Assembly: GCA_934120315.1 (NCBI GenBank)
Contig: CAKOTX010000003.1
Coordinates: forward strand, 72,082-136,081
From: an uncultured Clostridia bacterium
Lineage (GTDB): Bacteria; Bacillota; Clostridia; TANB77; CAG-508
Direction: 5' to 3'
Length of the DNA stretch: 64,000 nt
A program made the translations under genes and the position numbers. The notes beneath the pieces are model-generated. The model ran no database searches and had not been told where the DNA came from. It saw only the letters and a program-made list of their open reading frames with translations. Positions 28,614-35,861 of this stretch are shown one piece after another; the first letter of the stretch is position 1; every line of letters begins with the position of its first letter.

Positions 28614-29813
28614 TTATAGATAATCTAGTGGATTTAATCTTGAATCCTGTCCATATGCTGTTGCACTTGATTTGTAATTATATGGTGATCTTCTTACTTC
28701 AAAATGTAAGTGTGGTCCTGTTGAATTTCCTGTATTTCCACTTAACATTATTTTTTGTCCTTTTTTTACTGTTTCTCCTGGACTTACAACAATTGAACCT
28801 CTTGTACCATGTGCATAATATGTTTGCAAACCATTTGCATGTCTTATTACAACATGTGTTCCATAACTATTTGTCAAATTCGCTGTATACATTACTACAC
28901 CGTCTGCTGCTGCATATACGGTAGTTCCTACAGATACTCCATAATCAACAGCTCCATGGAATTTTCCACTTGAATAATATGCTTTAGCTGTAATACCAGC
29001 TTTTACTGGTGCTGCAAAATATCCTGAACCTGCTGAAGTGTTGCTACCATTATTTCTTTGTAATTCTGCTAATTGTTTTTGATACCTTTTTTCAGCTTCT
29101 TTTATTTCATTTGCAATTTTTCTATTTGCAGCTTCTAATTCTTCAATTTCTTTTTGTAATTTTTTCTCTTCTTCTGTTAGTTTTGCTGCTTGCGCATCTT
29201 TATCACTTTTTAATGATTTTAATTCATTTGATTTAGCTTCTTTTTCTGATAATGATTTTTTTAGTTCTTCTTTGTTTGATTCCAATTGACTTTTTTCATT
29301 CTCAATTTGTTCCTTTTGGTCTTTTGTATCTTGCATTAATTTTTTGTCATATGAAACCAATTCAGATGCTGCATAATATTTAGCTAAAAAGTCTGTCATG
29401 CTTGAAGCTGTTAAAAATGTCTCCAAATATCCTGTTTTTGGTGATTTATACATTCTTAACATTCTCTCATCTAATAAACTCATCTGTTTATTATATTCTT
29501 CTTCTTTAGAAGTTATATCTTTTTCTTTTTGATCTATTTGAGATTGTAAGTCATCGATTTTGCTTTGTAATTCATCTGTTTCATCTTCTACAGAAGAAAT
29601 TTGATTAATCAATTTTTCTACACTTTTCATAGTTTCAGATTTTTTGGCTTCTATTTCTTCTTGTTTCTTTTTTACATCATCCAGTTGATCATCTATTTGA
29701 GATTTTTCTTGCTCTAATTTTTCTTTTTCTGTTAATGCATAAACTTTAGTTGCTTGAAAAATTAAGATAATTGAAATTGTAATTCCAAAAATTTTTGTCA
29801 ATGTTTTTCTCAT
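28614..29813 (-). CDS. Secreted coiled-coil M23 family protein (EnvC-like), paralogue 2
   Basis: The 399-residue protein has a signal peptide (ending near VYA-LTEKE) and a long coiled coil (about 28-235). The C-terminal LytM/M23 domain shows HGAVDYGVSVG, YYAHG and GPHLHFEVR. Compared with a canonical M23 site (HxxxD ... HxH), the metal ligands H, D and HLH all appear present, so it may be catalytically active. Its place behind ftsEX suggests that it works with or is activated by FtsX at the septum. It is a clear paralogue of the gene 29 nt upstream. Confidence 0.9.
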   Translation of the reverse strand: MRKTLTKIFGITISIILIFQATKVYALTEKEKLEQEKSQIDDQLDDVKKKQEEIEAKKSETMKSVEKLINQISSVEDETDELQSKIDDLQSQIDQKEKDITSKEEEYNKQMSLLDERMLRMYKSPKTGYLETFLTASSMTDFLAKYYAASELVSYDKKLMQDTKDQKEQIENEKSQLESNKEELKKSLSEKEAKSNELKSLKSDKDAQAAKLTEEEKKLQKEIEELEAANRKIANEIKEAEKRYQKQLAELQRNNGSNTSAGSGYFAAPVKAGITAKAYYSSGKFHGAVDYGVSVGTTVYAAADGVVMYTANLTNSYGTHVVIRHANGLQTYYAHGTRGSIVVSPGETVKKGQKIMLSGNTGNSTGPHLHFEVRRSPYNYKSSATAYGQDSRLNPLDYL

Positions 29814-29842
29814 ATTTTTTCATCCTTTCTATATTATATTCT

Positions 29843-31015
29843 TTAGTTATTATTTGTTTCTTCCAACTTTTTTGTAAAATCCTTTGATGATAGATAATCT
29901 AATGGATTTACTGTTTGTCCATTAATTCTAATTTCAAAATGAGCATGTGGTCCTGTTGAATATCCTGTTGAGCCAACTTTTAATACCTCTGTGCCTGCTT
30001 TTACAGTTTGTCCTACTTGAACCATTATTTCATTTCCATGTGCATATAATGTTTGCACTCCTCCACCATGGTCTATAATAACCATATTTCCATAGGCTGG
30101 ACTAAATGTTGCTTTTGATACTATTCCATTAGCTGCAGCCACAAAACTTGATTCTAATGGTGCTCCTATATCAACCCCTGTATGTAATTTATATGCTCCT
30201 GTAACTGGATGTGTTCTCATCCCATATTCTGAGGTTATTGTTGTATATCCTGGAGCTGGCCAAATCATTGCACCACCAATATAATCTTTGCTAATACTAT
30301 TTAGTGCTAATAATTTTATTTCTGCTTCAATTTCAGAAACTTGATTATTATATTCATCTATTTTAGCTTGTAATTCTTGTTCTTCAGCTGATAATTTACT
30401 TATATAATATTCTCTTTGCTTCTTTGCATTTGATAATACTTGTTTTTTCTTTTGTTGTTTCTTTTGAGTTGCTACTATTTGTTCCTTTTTTTCAATTAAT
30501 ATTTTTCTAGTTGTTTCTATTTCATCTTTTTCTTCTTTTACTGATTTCATTAAATTTCTGTCAAGTTTTGTTGCTTCTTGTATTGCATAATATGTTGTTA
30601 AAAAATCTGTTACACTTTTTGCTTCTAATAAAACTTGTAATGTTTGAAATTTAGGTGTTGCATATATTTTTAACATTCTTGCATCTACAAGTTTTTGAAT
30701 TTTATTATATTGTTCTTGTGTTTGTTTTAGTTTTTCTTCATTTTCTTCAACTTGCTTTACTAAACTGTTAACATCTGTATCAATTTTAGTTATCTCTTCC
30801 TCTGAACTCGCTATTTGTGAATCTAAATCTTGGAGTTCTTGCATATTACTTGATAATTGATCTTGGACAGCTTGCAATCTATTATTTGTTTCATTTAATG
30901 ATTCTGTAATTGTGTTTGATTTCTCTTGTAAATTTGTAATGTCTTCTGCTGATACACAAACACATATATTACTAATCAGAATAAAAATTATTAATATTGA
31001 TATATATTTGCGCAT
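29843..31015 (-). CDS. Secreted coiled-coil M23 family protein (EnvC-like), paralogue 1
   Basis: The protein has 390 residues. A signal peptide (cut near VSA-EDITN), a coiled coil (about 25-245) and a C-terminal M23 domain (HTGVDIGAPLES, LYAHGNE, GPHAHFEIRING) make up the protein. The ligand set H-D-HxH is kept. It lies 19 nt after ftsX. By analogy with FtsEX-EnvC and FtsEX-PcsB, ATP hydrolysis by FtsE would be relayed through FtsX to coiled-coil proteins like this one to control septal wall cleavage. That functional link is inferred from gene order and domain layout. Confidence 0.9.
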   Translation of the reverse strand: MRKYISILIIFILISNICVCVSAEDITNLQEKSNTITESLNETNNRLQAVQDQLSSNMQELQDLDSQIASSEEEITKIDTDVNSLVKQVEENEEKLKQTQEQYNKIQKLVDARMLKIYATPKFQTLQVLLEAKSVTDFLTTYYAIQEATKLDRNLMKSVKEEKDEIETTRKILIEKKEQIVATQKKQQKKKQVLSNAKKQREYYISKLSAEEQELQAKIDEYNNQVSEIEAEIKLLALNSISKDYIGGAMIWPAPGYTTITSEYGMRTHPVTGAYKLHTGVDIGAPLESSFVAAANGIVSKATFSPAYGNMVIIDHGGGVQTLYAHGNEIMVQVGQTVKAGTEVLKVGSTGYSTGPHAHFEIRINGQTVNPLDYLSSKDFTKKLEETNNN

Positions 31016-31034
31016 CTAACATATCCTTTCTGTA

Positions 31035-31928
31035 TTATACTTCTAAATACTTTCTCATAGAAATTCCACTACCAATTGCTCCAATTCCAATTCCTAATCC
31101 TAAATATACTACTAAGATTAAATTGAACATATCTTTAAAGTCTAACAATTTCCAATGAACTGTCTCTAAAAAGTCTGTTGATGATATTTGATTTGCAATT
31201 CCTGTGTATACTAATCCAACTATTCCTACTGATAGTAGTCCAGCAATTACACCTATAATGATACCTTCAACTAAAAATGGCCATCTTATAAAACTATTTG
31301 TCGCTCCAACATATTTCATAATTGAAATTTCTTTTCTTCTTGCATGTACTGTTAATTTTATTGTATTTGATATTATTGATACTGAAATAACAATTAATAA
31401 TGCTAATATTCCTGCAGTAACATATTTTACACCTTTTGCTAATCTAAGTATTTGTGCAATTAATTGATTGCTTGATACAATACCATCTACTTGTGGTATT
31501 TGGTTTATTTCGTTTTGTACTTCATCATTTAATGAAAGATCTGTTAGTGTTACATTATATGCTACTGGAAATATATTTCTTTCTTTATATTCTGCAACAG
31601 CATCACTTCCAAGCAAATCTTCCATATATTTTATTGCATCATCTTTTGAAACAAATTCTGCATTTCTTACACCTTCTATTGCAAGAATTTCGTTTCCTAC
31701 TTCTTCTATTTCACTTTCTGTTGCATTTATTTTTAAATTTACTCTAATCTCTTGTGCCTCTGCAACATTTGATACAAATGCATTTATATTTTCGCCTATT
31801 ACAAAAAACAATCCAAATACCAACATTGTTGCACACATTATCATTAATGATGACATTGTTGATTTTTTATTTTTTAATAGGTTTTTAACTCCTTCACTTA
31901 TCCAATAGTTTATTACATTAAATCTCAC
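31035..31928 (-). CDS. ftsX: Cell division protein FtsX
   Basis: I favour a GTG start at 31928 (297 residues, RFNVINYWISEGVKNLLKN), placed 8 nt after AAGGTGG. An ATG at 31934 or 31952 is also possible. It has four membrane segments in the FtsX arrangement: TM1 about 25-50, a large extracellular loop of about 110 residues (ECD1), then three C-terminal TMs with the VRRKEISIMKYVGAT-like coupling helix (HARRKEISIMKYVGATN). It overlaps the end of ftsE by about 11 nt. It pairs with FtsE to regulate peptidoglycan hydrolases at division. Confidence 0.93.
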   Translation of the reverse strand: MRFNVINYWISEGVKNLLKNKKSTMSSLMIMCATMLVFGLFFVIGENINAFVSNVAEAQEIRVNLKINATESEIEEVGNEILAIEGVRNAEFVSKDDAIKYMEDLLGSDAVAEYKERNIFPVAYNVTLTDLSLNDEVQNEINQIPQVDGIVSSNQLIAQILRLAKGVKYVTAGILALLIVISVSIISNTIKLTVHARRKEISIMKYVGATNSFIRWPFLVEGIIIGVIAGLLSVGIVGLVYTGIANQISSTDFLETVHWKLLDFKDMFNLILVVYLGLGIGIGAIGSGISMRKYLEV

Positions 31929-32604
31929 AATCATACCCACCTTTTTTATCATCTTTTACTATTACGCCTTTATTTATGTGTATAACTCTTTTTTTCATTT
32001 GGTCTACAATATCTTTAGCGTGTGTTGCTACTACTACAGTTGTTCCTCTCATATTTATCTCATTTAATAAATTCATAATGTCCCAAGCAGTGTCTGGATC
32101 CAAGTTTCCTGTTGGCTCGTCTGCAATTATCATTGATGGATTATTTACTAAAGCTCTTGCTAATGCTACTCTTTGTTGTTCTCCTCCTGATAATTCGTTT
32201 GGATACATTTTTGCTTTTCCACTTAGTCCAACAAGTGACAATACCATCGGAACTTGTCGGCGGATATGTTTTGGAGTTGCTTTTACTATATACATTGCAA
32301 ATGCAACATTTTCATATACAGTTTTATCTGGCAATAATCTAAAGTCTTGAAAAACTACTCCCATACTTCTACGTAAAAATGGAACTTTATTTTGTTTCAA
32401 AAATGTTGTATCTTTTCCATTTATTATAATATTTCCTGATGTTGGTTCTTCTTCTTTTAATATTAATTTTATTAGTGTTGATTTTCCACTTCCTGATGTA
32501 CCTACTAAGAATGCGAATTCTCCTTTATCTATTTTAAAACTTGCATTTTTTACAGCTTCTGTACCTGTCCCATACTTTTTGCATACGTTCTTAAATTCTA
32601 TCAT
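31918..32604 (-). CDS. ftsE: Cell division ATP-binding protein FtsE
   Basis: The 228-residue ABC ATPase has Walker A GTSGSGKST, signature LSGGEQQRVALARAL, Walker [17 protein letters not shown] and switch His in VVVATHAKD. The Q-loop region GVVFQDFRLLPDKTVYENVA is diagnostic for FtsE. It is the first gene of the division cluster and has a good promoter at 32653-32681. Confidence 0.95.
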   Translation of the reverse strand: MIEFKNVCKKYGTGTEAVKNASFKIDKGEFAFLVGTSGSGKSTLIKLILKEEEPTSGNIIINGKDTTFLKQNKVPFLRRSMGVVFQDFRLLPDKTVYENVAFAMYIVKATPKHIRRQVPMVLSLVGLSGKAKMYPNELSGGEQQRVALARALVNNPSMIIADEPTGNLDPDTAWDIMNLLNEINMRGTTVVVATHAKDIVDQMKKRVIHINKGVIVKDDKKGGYDCEI

Positions 32605-32652
32605 TTTTCTTTACCAATTCCTTTTTATCTTCATAATTTTTCATTCTCTTTT

Positions 32653-32681
32653 ATCATATCAATAATATACTTTTTTTGCAA
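32653..32681 (-). promoter_or_regulatory. Promoter of the ftsEX cluster
   Basis: The minus strand shows TTGCAA (32681-32676), 17 nt, TATGAT (32658-32653), about 50 nt before the ftsE ATG. Confidence 0.55.
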
Positions 32682-32712
32682 TAGATATTATGTAAAAATT
32701 TTGTGAATTTTG

Positions 32713-33192
32713 TTAATGATTGTCAATAAAATTGCTTACAAGCTGTAAGATTTTACCCGTGTTAGTAACATACTTACGTGGTACCATGTTTCTAACATTT
32801 TTTAATGCTTCAGGTAATTCAGAAACATCTTGAATTCCTATAATATATCCTGCATCATTAAATGATTTTATTATGTCTAATTGATGGTCATTTACATGTT
32901 CTTTATATTTTTTTAAACGTGGCACTGCGATTACTTTTTTTCCTTGCTCAATTGCAGTTATAATTGAACCTACTCCACCATGCGTTATAACTAAATCCGC
33001 TTGTTTTACTAGTTCTTTCATTTTTTCAACTGGAACTTGGTCATATATTTGCATATCTGGACTTTCAAATTTTGTATAACCTTTTTGTACTACCACTTCA
33101 TCTTTTATATTTCCATTATCTATATTTTTTTGTACTTCTTCTAATAGTCTATGAAAACTATTATTTTGCGTTCCTAATAATACTAATGTCAT
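32713..33192 (-). CDS. Glycosyltransferase subunit, Alg13/PssE-like
   Basis: The true start is the ATG at 33192 (MTLVLLGTQNNSFHRLLEEV, 159 residues); its A and T overlap the TAA stop of the Alg14-like gene (TAATG). GT28 C-terminal motifs are LVLLGTQNNSF and ADLVITHGGVGSIITAIEQG (UDP-sugar binding), then VPRLKKYKEHVNDHQ. In bacterial capsule and exopolysaccharide loci the PssD/PssE or Cps14F/Cps14G pair acts as a split glycosyltransferase adding the second sugar to a lipid-linked primer. Here the pair stands alone, without other polysaccharide genes. Confidence 0.88.
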   Translation of the reverse strand: MTLVLLGTQNNSFHRLLEEVQKNIDNGNIKDEVVVQKGYTKFESPDMQIYDQVPVEKMKELVKQADLVITHGGVGSIITAIEQGKKVIAVPRLKKYKEHVNDHQLDIIKSFNDAGYIIGIQDVSELPEALKNVRNMVPRKYVTNTGKILQLVSNFIDNH

Positions 33193-33668
33193 TAATAAAT
33201 TGCACCTCCATATACAGCTTTTGGGTATAATTTTAGCATTTCTTCCCACTGCACAATAAATAAATCTGCAATTGGATATATTAATCTTCCTGTTGCAGTT
33301 TTTCTATTTCTGTTTGCAAATGTTTCTATATATATTATTTTACTTCCAAACAATTTTCCTAAATAACACATTGGTCCTGCTGTATGTGTTCCTGTTGTTA
33401 CAATATATTTAGGTCTTATTTTAAAATACAAGTATATTGTTTTTAAGCACAAATATGTATATACAAAAATATATCTTATTAATTTTTTTCTTGTTCCATA
33501 TGGTAAATATGATATTTTATCTCCATATTTTTCTTTTAGGCCTTTTGTTGATTCATCTTTCTCTGTTATTATATGATAATCATATTTCTCAAATATTGGA
33601 CTTAATTGTTGTAATTCATTAAAGTGTCCACCTGTACTTGATATAAATAATACTTTTTTCTTTTTCAT
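33192..33668 (-). CDS. Glycosyltransferase membrane-anchoring subunit, Alg14/PssD-like
   Basis: The 158-residue protein has the Alg14-type N-terminus KVLFISSTGGHFNELQQLSP, a hydrophobic patch at about 65-82 (membrane association), VTTGTHTAGPMCYLGKLFG and YIETFANRNRKTATGRLIYP. In the eukaryotic and bacterial pairs Alg14 recruits the catalytic Alg13-like subunit to the membrane. It is translationally coupled to the partner downstream. The acceptor is unknown. Confidence 0.88.
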   Translation of the reverse strand: MKKKKVLFISSTGGHFNELQQLSPIFEKYDYHIITEKDESTKGLKEKYGDKISYLPYGTRKKLIRYIFVYTYLCLKTIYLYFKIRPKYIVTTGTHTAGPMCYLGKLFGSKIIYIETFANRNRKTATGRLIYPIADLFIVQWEEMLKLYPKAVYGGAIY

Positions 33669-33748
33669 ATTTTTCTCTTTTCTTACATTTTTCTGTTTTT
33701 AATATACACCATTTTCTTTTTTTATTCAAGACACTCATAAAATTTTAC

Positions 33749-33797
33749 AAAAAATAACCTTACAATAAAATTTCATCAATTTTGTAAAGTTATTTTT
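33749..33797 (-). terminator. Terminator of the CptN-like toxin gene
   Basis: AAAATAACTTTACAA pairs with TTGTAAGGTTATTTTT (about 15 bp, one G-U or mismatch) around a loop of about 15 nt, with a T run, 15 nt after the toxin stop. Confidence 0.75.
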
Positions 33798-33812
33798 TAT
33801 CCTCAATATAAT

Positions 33813-34292
33813 TTAGTTTTTATTTAATAGCAATTTTTTCATCTTCACAATATCATAAAACGGAATGTTGATTCCTCTTTCAGCTAACTCTACAACCCTA
33901 AGAGATGTAATGATAACGTTATCTCTAACCGTAGTTGGAATTTCAACATCTATATTCGAATTAACATACTTATTTTCTATGTATTCTTCTGTTGTTGGAA
34001 ATATATTTTGAATTAAAAATACAGCCTTTTTTCCTAATACATTTCCAAATACAAAGTTGTAAACAGGTCTTTTTCCACTTTTGGCTTTTTTTGTTTCATA
34101 AAGTTCCTTATATTTTTCATATTTTGTAGATATTGGAACAAACCAAATTATTTCTTTATTTTTTCTATCTCTAAAACAAAAATAACATGGTCTTTTATTT
34201 CCATTTTCTTTATTTACCATTAATCCATAATCCTTAAACACATCAAAAAACTCATCTTTTATAAAATAAAATTTTCCATCTTCTATTACCAT
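33813..34292 (-). CDS. cptN: Type III toxin-antitoxin endoribonuclease, CptN-like
   Basis: The protein has 159 residues. GKFYFIKDEFFDVFKDYGLM, RPCYFCFRDRKNKEIIWFVP, ISTKYEKYKELYETKKAKSG and LGKKAVFLIQNIFPTTEEYI are, from memory, the blocks of the CptN subgroup of ToxN/AbiQ-like toxins. The KYEKYKE segment falls in the conserved region around the active site. Such toxins are RNases inhibited by, and processing, a repeat RNA encoded just upstream. The genetic layout is exactly that of type III systems: promoter, tandem RNA repeats (34370-34465), a leaky terminator (34322-34345), then the toxin ORF. AGGAG lies 13 nt before the ATG. Family placement rests on recalled similarity plus layout. Confidence 0.82.
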   Translation of the reverse strand: MVIEDGKFYFIKDEFFDVFKDYGLMVNKENGNKRPCYFCFRDRKNKEIIWFVPISTKYEKYKELYETKKAKSGKRPVYNFVFGNVLGKKAVFLIQNIFPTTEEYIENKYVNSNIDVEIPTTVRDNVIITSLRVVELAERGINIPFYDIVKMKKLLLNKN

Positions 34293-34321
34293 TTTTATTC
34301 CATCTCTCCTTTACGAAAATA

Positions 34322-34345
34322 TGGGACCTATTTTTATAGACCCCA
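34322..34345 (-). terminator. Attenuating terminator between antitoxin RNA and toxin
   Basis: TGGGGTCTAT / AAAA / ATAGGTCCCA forms a 10-bp stem (two G-U pairs) on the minus strand, followed by TATTTTC. The weak T run would let some transcription through to the toxin, as known for type III loci. Confidence 0.8.
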
Positions 34346-34496
34346 TATTTCACTATAATAACATTTTTCCACCTGCACATTTATATCTCGCAAGCAGGGT
34401 TGCGGTTCACATTCTCTCACCTATAAATTTATATTTCGCAAATAGGGTTGCGGTTCACATTTTAATTATAGTAGATATTAAATATCTACTACTATT
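34322..34496 (-). ncRNA. cptI: CptI-like antitoxin RNA with two 48-nt pseudoknot repeats
   Basis: Two direct repeats of 48 nt lie at 34418-34465 and 34370-34417. Read on the minus strand, each has CGCAA, then CCUAU or CCUGC, then UUGCG, then AUAGG or GCAGG. CGCAA pairs with UUGCG and the second pair of strands interleaves with it, giving an H-type pseudoknot. The second stem changes from CCUAU/AUAGG in repeat 1 to CCUGC/GCAGG in repeat 2, so two base pairs covary. A 5' hairpin (GTAGATATTTAATATCTAC, 34489-34471) precedes the repeats. The transcript would start near 34496 and end at the attenuating terminator. Confidence 0.82.
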
Positions 34497-34502
34497 GTAT
34501 TC

Positions 34503-34531
34503 ATTATACACACTTTTTATTATTTTTTCAA
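34503..34531 (-). promoter_or_regulatory. Promoter of the antitoxin RNA and toxin
   Basis: The minus strand shows TTGAAA (34531-34526), exactly 17 nt, TATAAT (34508-34503), the latter preceded by TG (extended -10). It is a strong promoter, as needed to keep antitoxin in excess. Confidence 0.75.
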
Positions 34532-34574
34532 TAGTTTTATTATAATTTTTTATTCAATTTTTATATTTTTAGTA

Positions 34575-34580
34575 TATAAT
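34575..34580 (+). promoter_or_regulatory. Probable -10 of the flavin reductase-like gene
   Basis: TATAAT lies 20 nt before the ATG, upstream of GGGAGG. The -35 is poor. Confidence 0.4.
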
Positions 34581-34600
34581 ATCATTATGGGAGGTAGAAC

Positions 34601-35098
34601 ATGAAAGAAATTAATATTGAAGAATTTAAATTTAATCCATTTACAAAAATAGGAAAAGAATGGATGTTAGTAACTGCTAGCAACAATGAAAAAGTAAATA
34701 GTATGACCGCTTCTTGGGGTGGAGTTGGTGTATTATGGAATAAAAACATAGCCTTTATTGTACTTAGACCACAAAGATATACAAAAGAATTTATAGATGC
34801 CTCAAACGAATTCTCTTTAAGCTTCTTTGATGAAAATTATAAAAAGACTCTAGCTTATATGGGCAAAGTTTCTGGAAAAAATGAAGATAAAATTTCTAAT
34901 TCAGGCTTACATGTTAAATTTATAAATAATATTCCTACATTTGAAGAAGCTTCACTTGTAATTAATTGCAAAAATTTATATAGGCAAAGTTTACAACCTG
35001 ATTGTTTTATTGATAAGTCTTTAGATTCTAAAAATTATCCTAACAAAGATTATCATGATTTATATTTTGCTGAAATTACTGGAATATTTTCAAAATAA
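34601..35098 (+). CDS. Flavin reductase-like FMN-binding split-barrel protein
   Basis: The 165-residue protein has the split-barrel flavin reductase pattern NSMTASWGGVGVLWNKNIAF with VLRPQRYTKEFI and EFSLSFFDENYKKTL following. These proteins bind FMN and reduce or carry flavin for partner enzymes; the partner is unknown. GGGAGG lies 6 nt before the ATG. It is transcribed divergently from the CptIN-like locus and ends at a clear terminator at 35101-35147. Confidence 0.85.
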   Translation: MKEINIEEFKFNPFTKIGKEWMLVTASNNEKVNSMTASWGGVGVLWNKNIAFIVLRPQRYTKEFIDASNEFSLSFFDENYKKTLAYMGKVSGKNEDKISNSGLHVKFINNIPTFEEASLVINCKNLYRQSLQPDCFIDKSLDSKNYPNKDYHDLYFAEITGIFSK

Positions 35099-35100
35099 TT

Positions 35101-35147
35101 CTATAAAAATGTTGAGGTGGTTAAAACTACTTCAACATTTTTTATAG
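35101..35147. terminator. Terminator after the flavin reductase-like gene
   Basis: An almost perfect 20-bp inverted repeat (CTATAAAAATGTTGAGGTGG against CTACTTCAACATTTTTTATAG) with runs of A and T on both sides can serve the plus-strand gene and the convergent ABC operon. Confidence 0.85.
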
Positions 35148-35168
35148 AGCAAAAGATTATAAAAACCT

Positions 35169-35843
35169 CTAAGACAGAAGATTTTTAATTTTTCCATCTT
35201 CTATTTGTATAATTCTATCTGCCAATTTTGCAATTTCCAAATTATGAGTAATCATAATGATGGTTTGTTTATATTCTTTATTGGCTTTTTTTAATAGTTG
35301 TATAATCTCATTACTTGATTTAGAATCTAGGTTACCAGTTGGTTCATCAGCTAAAATAATGGTTGGTTCTATTATTAAAGCTCTACCAATAGCTACTTTT
35401 TGTTGTTGGCCTCCTGATAATTCATTTGGTAAGTGTTTTCTTCTATTATCTATACCTAAAAATTTCAATATTTCTTCTAGCTTTACTTTATCTATTTTTT
35501 TCTTATCAAGTTCAATAGGTAATGTTATATTTTCTTCTACATTTAAAGTAGGAATCAAATTATAAAATTGATATATAATTCCTATCTTTTGTCTTCTTAA
35601 TATTGTCAAATCCTTTTTATTCATTTCATACATATTTTTGTCATAAAAATATACTTTCCCACTAGTTGGCTTTTCTAAGCCTGCAATTGTATGTAAAAGA
35701 GTGGATTTTCCACTTCCAGAAGGACCTATTATTGCAAGAAACTCTCCTTCTTCAACTTCAAAAGAAATGTCATTTAGAGCAATAACTTTTGCATCACCTT
35801 TTCCATAAATTTTACTCAAATTTTCTACTTTTAAAATTTTCAT
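35169..35843 (-). CDS. ABC transporter ATP-binding protein, MacB/LolD type
   Basis: The 224-residue ATPase has Walker [10 protein letters not shown], signature [15 protein letters not shown], Walker [17 protein letters not shown] and switch His in MITHN. The [12 protein letters not shown] region and [12 protein letters not shown] after the Q-loop are typical of ATPases that pair with FtsX-like permeases. It is 18 nt downstream of such a permease. Systems of this type export peptides or antibiotics or act on membrane lipids; the substrate here is unknown. Confidence 0.92.
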   Translation of the reverse strand: MKILKVENLSKIYGKGDAKVIALNDISFEVEEGEFLAIIGPSGSGKSTLLHTIAGLEKPTSGKVYFYDKNMYEMNKKDLTILRRQKIGIIYQFYNLIPTLNVEENITLPIELDKKKIDKVKLEEILKFLGIDNRRKHLPNELSGGQQQKVAIGRALIIEPTIILADEPTGNLDSKSSNEIIQLLKKANKEYKQTIIMITHNLEIAKLADRIIQIEDGKIKNLLS

Positions 35844-35861
35844 AATTTTTCTCCTATAATT

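Noticed and set aside
34370..34465. Two 48-nt repeats considered as a CRISPR array
   Set aside because: There are only two units, with no spacers, adjoining a toxin gene. The repeats carry covarying internal pseudoknots, which fits a type III antitoxin RNA.
34471..34489. Palindrome GTAGATATTTAATATCTAC read as an operator
   Set aside because: It lies downstream of the mapped -10 and thus in the 5' end of the antitoxin RNA, so a leader hairpin is the simpler reading.
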